In this document: piece after piece, positions 17,828 to 26,685 of the stretch
Layout of the letters: each line of letters begins with the position of its first letter
Numbering within the stretch: the stretch's first letter is position 1
NCBI RefSeq assembly: GCF_009883635.2
Contig: NZ_CP026115.2
Span: 3,534,001 to 3,598,000 of the forward strand
Direction of reading: 5' to 3'
DNA length: 64,000 nucleotides
DNA from: Pseudomonas putida
GTDB lineage: Bacteria; Pseudomonadota; Gammaproteobacteria; Pseudomonadales; Pseudomonadaceae
Notes under the pieces: generated by a model
Databases searched by the model: none
Seen by the model: the letters and a program-made list of their open reading frames with translations, nothing else
What the model was told of the DNA's origin: nothing
Translations under genes and position numbers: made by a program

Positions 17828-17934
17828 AGGCTCGGCCCTTTCGCGGGGCAAGCCCGCTCCTACAGGTACTGCACATCACTTGAGCATTGTGGGATTCCTG
17901 TAGGAGCGGGCTTGCCCGCGAAAGGGCCGGGCCT
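17828..17934. repeat. REP doublet
   Basis: Inward-facing copies of GGGCAAGCCCGCTCCTACAG separated by about 30 bp, with outer arms CGGCCCTTTCGCGG and CCGCGAAAGGGCCG. It lies between the divergent usp and lysR genes, so it is not at a 3' end shared by two genes. It may shorten the usp promoter region. Confidence 0.9.
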
Positions 17935-18064
17935 GCCAATGCCTCATTTATGGCCGAACACGGCCAGCGAATAAATGCCTGACGACGCACGAGCGCATTG
18001 CGTCTGGTGCAATCCGCCAACCTGCTACCATCGCCTTTCCCCACAGCTGTCACGGAAAACGGCC

Positions 18065-18973
18065 ATGCAACTCCCGGACATGAACCTGCTCGTCGCCCTC
18101 GATGCCCTGCTCGATGAAGGCAGCGTGGTCGGCGCCGCGCAGCGCATGAACCTGAGCCCGGCGGCGATGAGCCGCACGCTGGGGCGTATCCGCGATGCCC
18201 TGGGCGATCCGATCCTGGTGCGCGCCGGCCGTGGCCTGGTGCCGACCCCGCGGGCGCTGGCCCTGCGCGAGCAGGTGGCGGCGCTGGTGGAGCAAGCCGG
18301 CGAGGTGTTCCGCAGCGCCGATGAAGTCGACCTGCCCAGGCTCGATCGCGCCTTCAACATTCGCACCAATGACCTGTTCATCGCGTTGTATGGCGCCCAG
18401 CTGCTGCGGCGCATGCATGAGCAGGCTCCACGCACGGTGCTGCGTTTCGTGCCGGAAAGCCCCGGTGGCGATGATGACAGTGTGCTGCGCGATGGGCGCA
18501 CCGACCTGATCATCAGCTCCACCGTCGACCTGGGCCCGGAAATCAAAGTGCAGAGCCTGTTCCAGACTTACTATGTAGGCCTGGCCCGACGCGACCATCC
18601 GATCTTCGACCAACCGATCACGCCGACCAGCTTCGCCAGCTATCCACAGATCAGCGTGTCCCGCCGTGGCCGGGCCAACGGGCCGATCGATGTCGAACTG
18701 GCCAACTTCAAGGTGCAGCGGCGGGTGGCGCTGATTACCCCGAGTTTCCATTCGGCATTGTTCTCGCTACCGGATTCGGACCTGATCCTGCCCATGCCGG
18801 CCAATATCCTCAACAGCGTGCACAAGCTCGGGCTACCGTTGCGTTCGTTCGAAATCCCGGTGCCGTTGGAGCGGGTGACGGTGCTGCAGGCGTGGCACCC
18901 GCGGTTTCACAACGACCCGGCGCATCGCTGGCTGCGGCAGACCTTGAAGGCCTGCTGCAGCGTCGACCCTTGA
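18065..18973 (+). CDS. LysR-family regulator (NodD-like branch)
   Basis: A 302-residue LTTR: helix-turn-helix at 5-65 (MNLLVALDALLDEGSVVGAA), ligand domain about 90-295. ATG 18065 is chosen because the family start MQLPDMNLLVALDALL falls there; upstream in-frame codons run through DNA without coding character. It lies 110 bp upstream of the EmrB-like MFS gene in the same direction, so it is the probable local regulator of that pump. Confidence 0.87.
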   Translation: MQLPDMNLLVALDALLDEGSVVGAAQRMNLSPAAMSRTLGRIRDALGDPILVRAGRGLVPTPRALALREQVAALVEQAGEVFRSADEVDLPRLDRAFNIRTNDLFIALYGAQLLRRMHEQAPRTVLRFVPESPGGDDDSVLRDGRTDLIISSTVDLGPEIKVQSLFQTYYVGLARRDHPIFDQPITPTSFASYPQISVSRRGRANGPIDVELANFKVQRRVALITPSFHSALFSLPDSDLILPMPANILNSVHKLGLPLRSFEIPVPLERVTVLQAWHPRFHNDPAHRWLRQTLKACCSVDP

Positions 18974-19083
18974 GCCGGATTGCGCCTGGCGCAACTTAAA
19001 CCTGCCGAGAAGTCAGTTTTCGTCAGCATTCGACCTTCTTAGACTGGCTCCAGTCGCAAATTTGTTGCTGGAGATGTCTGTCC

Positions 19084-20625
19084 ATGAGTTCCCTGTCCGC
19101 CCCTTCTGCCGCGATTGCCGCCGCCCCCGCGCCGGCCGCGCCTGCGCAGACGGCGTTCGGCCTGCGGGTGGTGGTGGGGCTGTTCGGTGTATTGCTGGCC
19201 GTGCTGTGTGCCGGCCTCAACGAGTCGGTCACCAAGATTTCCCTTGCCGACATCCGTGGCGCCATGGGCATTGGCGCCGACGAAGGGGCGTGGCTGCTGG
19301 CGGTGTATAGCGCCGCCTCGGTGTCGGCGATGGCCTTCGCCCCGTGGCTGGCCACCACCTTTTCCCTGCGCCGCTTCACCATGAGTGCGGTCGGCCTGTT
19401 TGCCGTGCTCGGGCTGCTGCAACCGTTCGCCCCCAACCTGCACAGCCTGATGCTGCTGCGCGTACTTCAGGGCTTCGCCTCGGGGGCCTTGCCGCCGATG
19501 CTGATGAGCGTGGCGCTGCGTTTTTTGCCACCTGGCATCAAGGTCTATGGCCTTGCCTGCTACGCCCTGACCGCCACCTTCGGGCCCAACCTCGGCACGC
19601 CGCTGGCAGGCCTATGGACCGAGTACGTCGGCTGGCAGTGGGCGTTCTGGCAGATCATCCTGCCCTCGGCACTGGCCATGTTCTGCGTCGGCTGGGGCCT
19701 GCCGCAGGACCCGCTGCGCCTGGAGCGTTTCAAGCAGTTCGACTGGCGCGGCGTGTTGCTCGGCCTGCCGGCCATCAGTTGCATCGTCCTCGGCCTGTCG
19801 CTGGGTGACCGCTGGGGCTGGTTCGATTCGCCACTGATCTGCTGGTTGCTCGGTGGTGGCGTGCTGCTGCTGGTGCTGTTCATGTACAACGAATGGTCCG
19901 AGCCGCTGCCGTTCTTCCAGCTGCGCATGCTGCAGCGGCGTAACCTCAGCTTTGCCCTGGTGACCCTGGCCGGCGTGCTGATCGTGTTGTCCGGCGTAGG
20001 CAGCATTCCATCGGCGTACCTGGCGCAGATCCAGGGCTACCGCCCGGCGCAGACCAGCCCGCTGATGATGCTGGTGGCCATGCCGCAGCTGATCGCGCTG
20101 CCGCTGACTGCGGCGCTGTGCAACATCCGTGCGGTGGACTGCCGCTGGGTGCTGGCCATCGGTCTGGCCATGCTGGCGGTGTCGTGCGTGGGTAGCAGCT
20201 TGCTCACCAGCGAGTGGATCCGTGGCGATTTCTACCCGTTCTACCTGCTGCAGGTCTTTGGCCAGCCAATGGCCGTGCTGCCACTGCTGATGCTGTCCAC
20301 CAACGGCATGACCCCGCAGGAAGGGCCGTTCGCCTCCAGCTGGTTCAACACCGTCAAAGGCCTGGCCGCCGTGATTGCCGGTGGCTTGCTGGATGCCTTG
20401 GGCACCCTGCGCCGGCACTTTCATTCCAACCACCTGGTGGACAGCCTGGGCAATGCCCCGCTGATCGACGACAACGCCGCGGGCCTTGCCAAGCGTCTCC
20501 ATGACCAGGCGCTGGTGCTGACTTCGGCCGACCTGTACCTGGTCATGGCCTGCATCGCCGTGGCGTTGATCTGCCTGATTCCTTTCGTGCCTACCCGGGT
20601 CTATCCGCCGCGCGCGGTGGCCTGA
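19084..20625 (+). CDS. MFS multidrug exporter, DHA2/EmrB-like (14 helices)
   Basis: A 513-residue protein with about 14 hydrophobic helices and a Pro/Ala-rich cytoplasmic N-terminus. GADEGAWLLAVYSAASVSAM and the ALPPMLMSVALRFLPPGIKV region correspond to DHA2 motif positions, and the length fits EmrB. Followed at 27 bp by an EmrA-like fusion protein and an outer-membrane channel, it forms a complete tripartite pump. Substrates, probably hydrophobic drugs or aromatic compounds, are not predictable. Confidence 0.87.
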   Translation: MSSLSAPSAAIAAAPAPAAPAQTAFGLRVVVGLFGVLLAVLCAGLNESVTKISLADIRGAMGIGADEGAWLLAVYSAASVSAMAFAPWLATTFSLRRFTMSAVGLFAVLGLLQPFAPNLHSLMLLRVLQGFASGALPPMLMSVALRFLPPGIKVYGLACYALTATFGPNLGTPLAGLWTEYVGWQWAFWQIILPSALAMFCVGWGLPQDPLRLERFKQFDWRGVLLGLPAISCIVLGLSLGDRWGWFDSPLICWLLGGGVLLLVLFMYNEWSEPLPFFQLRMLQRRNLSFALVTLAGVLIVLSGVGSIPSAYLAQIQGYRPAQTSPLMMLVAMPQLIALPLTAALCNIRAVDCRWVLAIGLAMLAVSCVGSSLLTSEWIRGDFYPFYLLQVFGQPMAVLPLLMLSTNGMTPQEGPFASSWFNTVKGLAAVIAGGLLDALGTLRRHFHSNHLVDSLGNAPLIDDNAAGLAKRLHDQALVLTSADLYLVMACIAVALICLIPFVPTRVYPPRAVA

Positions 20626-20652
20626 ACCCTGGATGAATTCGAGACACTGAAC

Positions 20653-21714
20653 ATGACCAACCACCGCAAGACCCTACTCATCGGCTCGGTGCTCGCCGTG
20701 GCCGTGCTGGCCGGCATCGTCGGCCCATGGCTGTTCGGCAGCGACCACCGGCAGCGTACCAACGATGCCTACGTGATCGCCGATTACACCGTGGTCGCCC
20801 CCAAGGTCGCTGGCTTCATCAAGGAAGTGCTGGTCGAAGACAACCAGCAGGTGCAGGCCGGCCAGTTGCTGGCGACCATCGATGCCCGCGATTACCAGGC
20901 TGCGCTGGATGCTGCCCAGGCACAACTGCTGGTGGCCAAGGCGCAGAGCGCCGATGCGCGCGCCACCCTGGAGCGCCAGGCTGCACTGATTGCCCAGGCC
21001 CAGGCGGCAGTGACGGCGGCCCAGGCTGAAGCTGCGTTTGCCGACCATGAGGTCAACCGCTACAGCCGCCTGGCCGAGCAGGGCGCCGGTACCGTGCAGA
21101 ACGCCCAGCAAGCGCGCAGCCGGGTCGACCAGGCCCGCGCACGGCTGGCCAACGCCCAGGCGGCGCTGGTGGCGACACGCAAGCAGGTGGACATCCTCAC
21201 GGCCCAGGTGGCCAGTGCCGATGGCCAGTTGAAGCGTGCCGAAGCCGGCCTGGAAAAGGCCCAGCTGGACCTGTCCTACACCCGCATCACCGCACCGGTA
21301 GACGGCATGGTCGGTGAGCGGGCGCTGCGCGTCGGCGCCTTCGTCAACCCGGGCGCACGCCTGTTGTCGGTGGTGCCGCTGCAGCATGCCTACGTGGTCG
21401 GCAACTTCCAGGAAACCCAGCTGACCCATGTGCAGCCAGGCCAGCCGGTCAGCATCAGCGTCGACACCTTCTCTGGTGAAACCCTCAAGGGCCATGTCGA
21501 GAGCATCGCCCCGGCCACCGGGGTGACCTTCGCTGCGGTGAAGCCGGACAACGCCACCGGCAACTTCACCAAGGTGGTGCAACGCATTCCGGTGAAGATC
21601 GTCTTCGATGACGGCCAGCCGCTGCTCGAACGCCTGCGTGTGGGCATGTCGGTGGAAGCAACCATCGACACCCACGGCGACCAGCTCGCCGGCAAAGAGG
21701 TAAGCGTCCGATGA
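20653..21714 (+). CDS. EmrA-like membrane-fusion protein
   Basis: A 353-residue protein. A membrane anchor (about 8-28) leads into the barrel-sandwich motif (VVAPKVAGFIKEVLVEDNQQ), a long Ala/Gln-rich coiled coil (about 75-190), then the second half (YTRITAPVDGMVGERALRVG) and a beta-barrel domain. The length and long hairpin are typical of EmrA. Its stop overlaps the ATG of the outer-membrane channel gene. Confidence 0.9.
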   Translation: MTNHRKTLLIGSVLAVAVLAGIVGPWLFGSDHRQRTNDAYVIADYTVVAPKVAGFIKEVLVEDNQQVQAGQLLATIDARDYQAALDAAQAQLLVAKAQSADARATLERQAALIAQAQAAVTAAQAEAAFADHEVNRYSRLAEQGAGTVQNAQQARSRVDQARARLANAQAALVATRKQVDILTAQVASADGQLKRAEAGLEKAQLDLSYTRITAPVDGMVGERALRVGAFVNPGARLLSVVPLQHAYVVGNFQETQLTHVQPGQPVSISVDTFSGETLKGHVESIAPATGVTFAAVKPDNATGNFTKVVQRIPVKIVFDDGQPLLERLRVGMSVEATIDTHGDQLAGKEVSVR

Positions 21715-23165
21715 AACCTGCCGTACGCTTGAGCCCGCTGTTGCTGGCCGTGCTGATGGCTGGCTGCACGCTCGGGCCGGACTTCCAGCGCCCGGACAGC
21801 CAGGCGCCACAGCAATGGGCGGCGCTGCAAGGCAAGGCGGCTGCCAGCCAGCCACAATCCGAACCGCTGGAGCTGCGCTGGTGGGAAACCTTTCATGATG
21901 CCCGCCTGAGTGCACTGATCCAGCGCGTGGCCGACAACAACCTTGACCTGCAGATGGCCAGTGCCCGCCTGCTGCAAAGCCGCGCCCTGCGCAGCACGGT
22001 GGCGGCCGATGAATCACCGTCGGTGGACGTCAACGCTGGCTACAGCCGCGCTCGCAACAGTGCCGTAGGCCTGAGCGACCCGTCCGGCAAGGCGGGCAAA
22101 GAGGCCTTCAACCTTTGGCAGGGCGATTTGGTGGCGGGTTGGGAGCTGGATTTGTGGGGCCGCGTGCGGCGCCAGGTGGAGGCTGCCGATGCTACGGTCG
22201 AAGTGGCCGAGAATGATCGCCGCGGCGTGCTGCTGGCGCTGCTCTCGGAAACCGCCGGCAACTACATCCAGCTGCGTGCTGTGCAGCACACCCTGGACGT
22301 GACCCGCGACAACCTCAAGGTCGCCGAGCACAGCCTGAAGCTTTCCCAGGATCGCCAGGCCGAAGGGGTCGCCACCCGTCTCGACGTGGCCCAGGCCAGC
22401 GCCCAGGTGGCGTCCATCGAGGCCCGTTTGCCAAGCCTTGAAGCCCGGCGTGACGATCTGATCAACGCCCTCAGCCTGCTTGCCGCCGAACCGCCGCGCA
22501 GCCTGCAGGACGAGTTGCTGCCAGGCGGTGAGCTACCGGCTCCACAGCAGACGTTCGCCATCGGCCTGCCGTCCGAGCTGGCCGAGCGGCGCCCGGACAT
22601 TCGCCAGGCCGAAGCGCGCCTGCATGCTGCCACTGCGAGCATTGGGGTGGCCAAGGCCGACTTCTATCCAAGCATCCGTCTGTCTGGCAACGTCGGCTTC
22701 CAGGCCATGCAACTGGCCGATTTCGGCGGCTGGGATTCGCGCCGCTTTGCCTTCGGCCCGCAGCTGTCACTGCCGATCTTCGAGGGTGGCCGGCTCAAGG
22801 GCACCCTGCAACTGCGCGAGGCGCAGCAGCAGGAGGCCGCGCTGAACTATCGCAAGGTGGTGCTCGGCGCCTGGCACGAAATCGACGATGTGCTACGCCT
22901 TTACAACGCCAGCCAGTTGCGTCGCGACCACCTGGCCGAAGCGGTGCGACAGAACCGCATCGCCCTGGAAACCGCCCAGCGCCAGTATGTGGAAGGGGCG
23001 GTGGACTTTCTCAACGTGCTGACCGTGCAGGGGGCCTTGCTGGCCAGCGAAGAGCAGTGGATCGACAGTTCTGCCGCCGTGTCGCAGGCGCTGGTGGGGC
23101 TGTACAAAGCCTTGGGCGGTGGCTGGCAGGCATTCGATGAGCAGCCGCAGCATTCTCACAGCTAG
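21711..23165 (+). CDS. Outer-membrane efflux lipoprotein (NodT family)
   Basis: A 484-residue protein. Its lipoprotein signal ends LMAGC (Cys19), followed by TLGPDF as in OprM/NodT proteins. Two OEP repeats are present, with GLPSELAERRPDIRQAEARL as the inter-repeat signature. It is the third component of the 19084-23165 pump and is paralogous to the channel at 12027. The start is coupled to the EmrA-like gene by an ATGA overlap. Confidence 0.9.
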   Translation: MKPAVRLSPLLLAVLMAGCTLGPDFQRPDSQAPQQWAALQGKAAASQPQSEPLELRWWETFHDARLSALIQRVADNNLDLQMASARLLQSRALRSTVAADESPSVDVNAGYSRARNSAVGLSDPSGKAGKEAFNLWQGDLVAGWELDLWGRVRRQVEAADATVEVAENDRRGVLLALLSETAGNYIQLRAVQHTLDVTRDNLKVAEHSLKLSQDRQAEGVATRLDVAQASAQVASIEARLPSLEARRDDLINALSLLAAEPPRSLQDELLPGGELPAPQQTFAIGLPSELAERRPDIRQAEARLHAATASIGVAKADFYPSIRLSGNVGFQAMQLADFGGWDSRRFAFGPQLSLPIFEGGRLKGTLQLREAQQQEAALNYRKVVLGAWHEIDDVLRLYNASQLRRDHLAEAVRQNRIALETAQRQYVEGAVDFLNVLTVQGALLASEEQWIDSSAAVSQALVGLYKALGGGWQAFDEQPQHSHS

Positions 23166-23178
23166 AGAGGGAGCACAG

Positions 23179-23973
23179 ATGCAAATTTCCTTGAACGGCA
23201 AGCGCGCCATCGTCAGCGGTTCTACTGCAGGCATCGGTCTGGCAATCGCCATCGGCCTGGCCGAGGCGGGCGCAGAAGTGGTACTCAACGGCCGCACCCA
23301 GGCCCGTGTCGACGAAGCCCTCAAGGCCGTGCGCGAGCGTCTGCCGCAAGCGCGCATCATCGGCATCGCCGCCGACCTGGCCACGACAGAGGGCGCGCAG
23401 CAACTGTTCGATCAGGTGCCGCACACCGACATCCTGGTCAACAACCTCGGTATCTTCGAGCCCAAGCCGTTCTTCGAGATCGACGATGCCGACTGGCAGC
23501 GCTTCTTCGACGTCAACGTGCTCAGCGCCGTGCGCCTGTCGCGCCATTACGCCCAGGGCATGGCCGAGCGCAAATGGGGGCGGGTGGTCTTCCTGTCCAG
23601 CGAGTCGGCATTGCAGATCCCGACCGAGATGATTCATTACGGCATGACCAAGACAGCGCTGCTGGCGGTGTCTCGTGGCCTGGCCGAGACATTGGCCGGT
23701 ACCGGGGTGACCGTGAACTCGGTGCTGCCGGGGCCGACCCGCTCCGAAGGGGTGGGCGACTTCTTTGCCAAGCTGGCTCAGGAGCAGGGGGTTTCCACCG
23801 ATGAGCTGGAAGCCAATTTCCTCGCCGAGCACCGTCCGACTTCGCTGATCAAGCGGCTGGCGACAGTCGAGGAGGTGGCGAACATGGTGGTGTACCTGGC
23901 GTCGATGCAGGCCAGCGCCACCACCGGGGCTGCCTTGCGGGTGGATGGCGGGGTGCTTCGCTCCATCGCCTGA
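23179..23973 (+). CDS. SDR-family oxidoreductase
   Basis: A 264-residue classical short-chain dehydrogenase. The cofactor motif is SGSTAGIGLAIA (near 14-25), NNLG is in the expected place, Ser in FLSSESAL, and the catalytic pair is YGMTK. ATG 23179 follows AGAGAGGGAGCACAG, a strong RBS. An upstream in-frame extension overlaps the channel gene and is unlikely. The 13-bp gap suggests co-transcription with the pump, perhaps modifying the same compound (inference). Confidence 0.87.
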   Translation: MQISLNGKRAIVSGSTAGIGLAIAIGLAEAGAEVVLNGRTQARVDEALKAVRERLPQARIIGIAADLATTEGAQQLFDQVPHTDILVNNLGIFEPKPFFEIDDADWQRFFDVNVLSAVRLSRHYAQGMAERKWGRVVFLSSESALQIPTEMIHYGMTKTALLAVSRGLAETLAGTGVTVNSVLPGPTRSEGVGDFFAKLAQEQGVSTDELEANFLAEHRPTSLIKRLATVEEVANMVVYLASMQASATTGAALRVDGGVLRSIA

Positions 23974-23983
23974 TCCTCTGCTG

Positions 23984-24091
23984 CCTGTACCGGCCCTTCG
24001 CGGCTAAAGCCGCTCCTACAGGGATAGCACCGAGCCCGAGGGCGGCGCCGTCTCTGTAGGAGCGGCGTTAGCCGCGAAGGGCCAGTATAGG
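23984..24091. repeat. REP doublet (second sequence class)
   Basis: Inward-facing GCGGCTAAAGCCGCTCCTAC and a partly diverged reverse copy (TAGGAGCGGCGTTAGCCGC), with outer arms CCTGTACCGGCCC and GGGCCAGTATAGG. Several mismatches make it older or more eroded than the 9741 element. It separates two convergent SDR genes. Confidence 0.88.
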
Positions 24092-24102
24092 CAATGGGAT
24101 GT

Positions 24103-24915
24103 TCAGAGTGGACGCAGGAGCCCGAAGCGCTTGCGCAGCGCCCAGTCCAGCAACCGCGTAGGCAGCAACCGGGCCATCAATGGCAACGCCGTGCTGCCAT
24201 TACCCAACCGCACCACCGCTGGCACCGGCGACTTGCCCACTGCGGCCAACACCCCTCGGGCAAACACCGCCGCCGACGTCGGCTTGTCCTGCGACGCCCT
24301 AGCCCGCGCCTGCACATGCTCGCGCAGCGGCCACCACGCCGAATCCGCCGCCAACACCTGATCGGCCTGGCGCTGGGCATTGCTGGCGAACTGCGAGGCG
24401 ATCGCCCCCGGCTGCACTTCCATCACCTGCACACCGAACGGCGCCAGCTCCAGGCGCAGTGCATCGCTCAGTGCATGCACCGCGGCTTTGGAGGCGCAGT
24501 AGGCGCCGGCGAACGGGGTGACCAGCACGCCTGAGACGCTGCCGATGTTCACCACCAGGCCACGCGAGCGGCGCAGCAACGGGAACAGGGCGCGGGTCAC
24601 GCCGACCACGGCGAACACGTTGGTCTCGAACTGCTGACGCAGGGCATCGACGCCGCCATCGAGCAGCGGGCCCATGGCGCCGTAGCCGGCGTTGTTGATC
24701 AGGATGTCGAGGGTTTGCAGTTCCTCGCCCAGGCGCGCCAGGGCTTCGCTGTCGTTTACATCCAGTTGCCGGGCGTTGAAGCCGGCGGCGTTCAGGCGTT
24801 CGACGTCCTCGGCTTTGCGGGCGGTGGCCCAGACGTGGTGGCCGGCATCGCGGAAGGCGTCGGCCAGGGCGCGGCCGATGCCGCTGGAACAACCGGTGAT
24901 CAGGACGGTGGGCAT
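24103..24915 (-). CDS. SDR-family oxidoreductase (second, distinct)
   Basis: A 270-residue classical SDR: VLITGCSSGIGRALA cofactor motif (4-18), NNAGYGA, Ser in NIGSVSG, and YCASKAAV as the catalytic YxxxK. A C-terminal tail of basic helices (ALPLMARLLPTRLLDWALRK) resembles membrane-associated retinol-dehydrogenase-like SDRs. It is flanked on both sides by REP pairs, hence transcriptionally isolated. Substrate unknown. Confidence 0.87.
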   Translation of the reverse strand: MPTVLITGCSSGIGRALADAFRDAGHHVWATARKAEDVERLNAAGFNARQLDVNDSEALARLGEELQTLDILINNAGYGAMGPLLDGGVDALRQQFETNVFAVVGVTRALFPLLRRSRGLVVNIGSVSGVLVTPFAGAYCASKAAVHALSDALRLELAPFGVQVMEVQPGAIASQFASNAQRQADQVLAADSAWWPLREHVQARARASQDKPTSAAVFARGVLAAVGKSPVPAVVRLGNGSTALPLMARLLPTRLLDWALRKRFGLLRPL

Positions 24916-24950
24916 GGTTGGGGGCCTGGTGTCTAGTGAGAGTTGTATAA

Positions 24951-25044
24951 CCTGTGCCGGCCCTTTCGCGGGGCAAGCCCGCTCCTACAAGGAAGCGCGA
25001 TCCTCTGTAGGAGCGGGCTTGCCCCGCGAAGGGGCCGGCACAGG
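24951..25044. repeat. REP doublet, near-perfect 94-bp palindrome
   Basis: The arms CCTGTGCCGGCCCTTTCGCG and the reverse complement, plus the core GGGCAAGCCCGCTCCTACA, match across almost the whole element; only one or two arm positions differ. It lies in the 5' region of the 24103-24915 gene and the 3' region of the 25052-25552 gene. It could terminate or attenuate between them. Confidence 0.92.
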
Positions 25045-25051
25045 CAATCAA

Positions 25052-25552
25052 TCAATTGGCAAATGTACCTTGCAAGTGCTCAGCACGGAACTCCAGCGTC
25101 TGCGGCCGATAACCCGAACGCAACGGCGGCAACGGCAGGCAGTCTTTCCATTCGACTCCAGGCTGCAATTCACCCGGCCCGCGATAACGCGGCGCGTTGT
25201 AGGTGTTCTCCGCCAGGTTCACGGTATCGCCCGGCGCATACGCCGCCACCCGCCAGCGCAGTTCGGTCAGCGGCGCCTTGTTGCCATTCTTCATGCGCAC
25301 CTGCAGGGCGCGGTCGGCGGGGCATTGGTCGGGCGCGTAGCTCAGGCGCAGGTCAAGGCGTGCCAGTTGCGAGGCTTCGCGGCTGTCCTGCCAGAACACC
25401 ATCAGGGCTACCAGGCCCAGGCCGCAGAAGGCAGCCATGGAAATCGGCAATGCCTTGGCCGGGTAGCGCAATAGCAGCACCAGCCAGGTGAGGATGAGGA
25501 AGGCACCGATGATCATGGGCGGATAGGCCTTGGTTGCGTGTGGAACCACCAT
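25052..25552 (-). CDS. Small two-helix membrane protein of unknown function
   Basis: A 166-residue protein. After a short start (MVVPHATKAYPP), two membrane helices (about 13-30 and 36-56) precede a soluble domain of about 100 residues, probably periplasmic. That domain has beta-like stretches (LRWRVAAYAPGDTVNLAENT) and conserved-looking NAPRYRGPGELQPGVEWKDC. The ATG at 25552 has AGGA five bases upstream; an internal ATG at 25516 is the alternative. I recall a hypothetical protein at this position beside algA in P. putida but know no function. Confidence 0.7.
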   Translation of the reverse strand: MVVPHATKAYPPMIIGAFLILTWLVLLLRYPAKALPISMAAFCGLGLVALMVFWQDSREASQLARLDLRLSYAPDQCPADRALQVRMKNGNKAPLTELRWRVAAYAPGDTVNLAENTYNAPRYRGPGELQPGVEWKDCLPLPPLRSGYRPQTLEFRAEHLQGTFAN

Positions 25553-25738
25553 CGTATCCTGAAATGCCCAGCATTTTTTATCCAGTTCGGATTAGCGTCA
25601 TGAGCGGGGGCAGTCAATGTTGGGACGGCACGTAATATAAGCGGCACGCTGAGTCCAACCTATCAGGTCTACCAGTTCTCTTAGTGCCAACCCAATTTTA
25701 TGCTGATGCCTTGTTAAACGGATATAGGCATTGTTGAT

Positions 25739-26491
25739 ATGAACTTCGAAAGTACAATCGCATCGGTGAAGTCTAACGCTGAAGGACGCATGGTGGTTTC
25801 GATCGCCGCGGTGGATGTCGGCCCGATCCACCAAGGCTATAGCTACCAAGCCGACATTGAAGGTGGTTTTACGCTGACAACCGAGTTTGATGACTACGCA
25901 CTATCCATGCAATTTGAAATGCAACGTGTTTCTGCGGATGGGAAAAACTATCACATCAGCGAATGCCGGCTCGAGGGCAATGGAATTAATGCGCGGGGCA
26001 CGGGCTCGGCCGAGGTATTAGATTACGGCTTCAATATCAAGGCTGTTGGTTACCAAGTGACTCTTGAAGATATCAGTGGCAGAAAAGTGATGCTGGCGGG
26101 TGATTTTGGCGTGCGAATGGCAGAGGCTCCAGAGGGTGCGCCAGATGACAGGATGCTCATTGTTATCACAGCTGAAGGCGCAGAGCCGGTTAGCAAAAAT
26201 GCAGACAAGATCGCCATCCAGGGCGAGTTCACGCTGCGTTCGGAAAGTGAAGGTTATGCGTTCTTTCTTCGCTTCACCAGGAAGGCAGCGGGTTACAATT
26301 CTGCGCAAGGTGATTTCGATATCACTGAATGCCAGTTGGAGGGTAACGGGATCGTTGCACAAGGTAATAGCGGCTGGAGCACTTTCCAGGATCGCGATTC
26401 AATGATTAGAGCGGTCGCTTATGAAGCCAAATTTACTGACGCCATTGGGCGTGAACTGAGTCAAGCTGGCGGTTTCAATTTCAGATTATAA
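25739..26491 (+). CDS. Unknown protein with two copies of a ~110-residue repeat domain (paralogue 1)
   Basis: A 250-residue protein I do not recognise, with no signal peptide or membrane helix. It is an internal duplication. Residues about 18-126 and 138-249 align end to end: RMVVSIA / RMLIVIT, IEGGFTL / IQGEFTL, YALSMQF / YAFFLRF, ISECRLEGNGI / ITECQLEGNGI, AVGYQV / AVAYEA, and LAGDF / QAGGF. The pattern is beta-rich. Codon use is A+T-richer than the alginate genes. No strong RBS precedes ATG 25739; ATG 25790 is a less likely start. It converges on algA, and a related gene follows at 26686. Confidence 0.72.
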   Translation: MNFESTIASVKSNAEGRMVVSIAAVDVGPIHQGYSYQADIEGGFTLTTEFDDYALSMQFEMQRVSADGKNYHISECRLEGNGINARGTGSAEVLDYGFNIKAVGYQVTLEDISGRKVMLAGDFGVRMAEAPEGAPDDRMLIVITAEGAEPVSKNADKIAIQGEFTLRSESEGYAFFLRFTRKAAGYNSAQGDFDITECQLEGNGIVAQGNSGWSTFQDRDSMIRAVAYEAKFTDAIGRELSQAGGFNFRL

Positions 26492-26524
26492 CAGCGTGTT
26501 TCGTCGCTCCTCCACCCTCCACCA

Positions 26525-26582
26525 GTGTAGACGTGCGCCCACACACTACCTCGAAGAGTCCCCGCCCAGGTAGCTGCCGGAT
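26525..26582 (-). pseudogene. Decayed copy of the 3' end of algA
   Basis: This 58-bp stretch between the two paralogues matches the algA C-terminal coding region at 27646-27713. The first 32 positions agree at 27, and the last 18 (around CCCAGGTAGCTGCC) agree at 17. The middle is 10 bp shorter here, which would shift the frame. On the minus strand it still reads SGSYLG before breaking. It is non-coding debris and a marker of duplication. Confidence 0.75.
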
Positions 26583-26685
26583 AGCTATCGCCATGCGTGC
26601 TGACCTAGTAAAAATGCTAGTTGTTTAATGATTAGCCTGCACTGATACTTGGGTACTTATGAACACAATTTTAGAGAGGCCGTGC

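Noticed and set aside
4837-25044. CRISPR array from recurring palindromes
   Set aside because: The repeats are dispersed, kilobases apart, paired as inverted doublets and not regularly spaced; no cas genes.
26500-26640. Insertion-sequence origin for the region between the two unknown genes
   Set aside because: No transposase, terminal inverted repeats or target-site duplication could be found; the algA-end fragment explains the similarity better.
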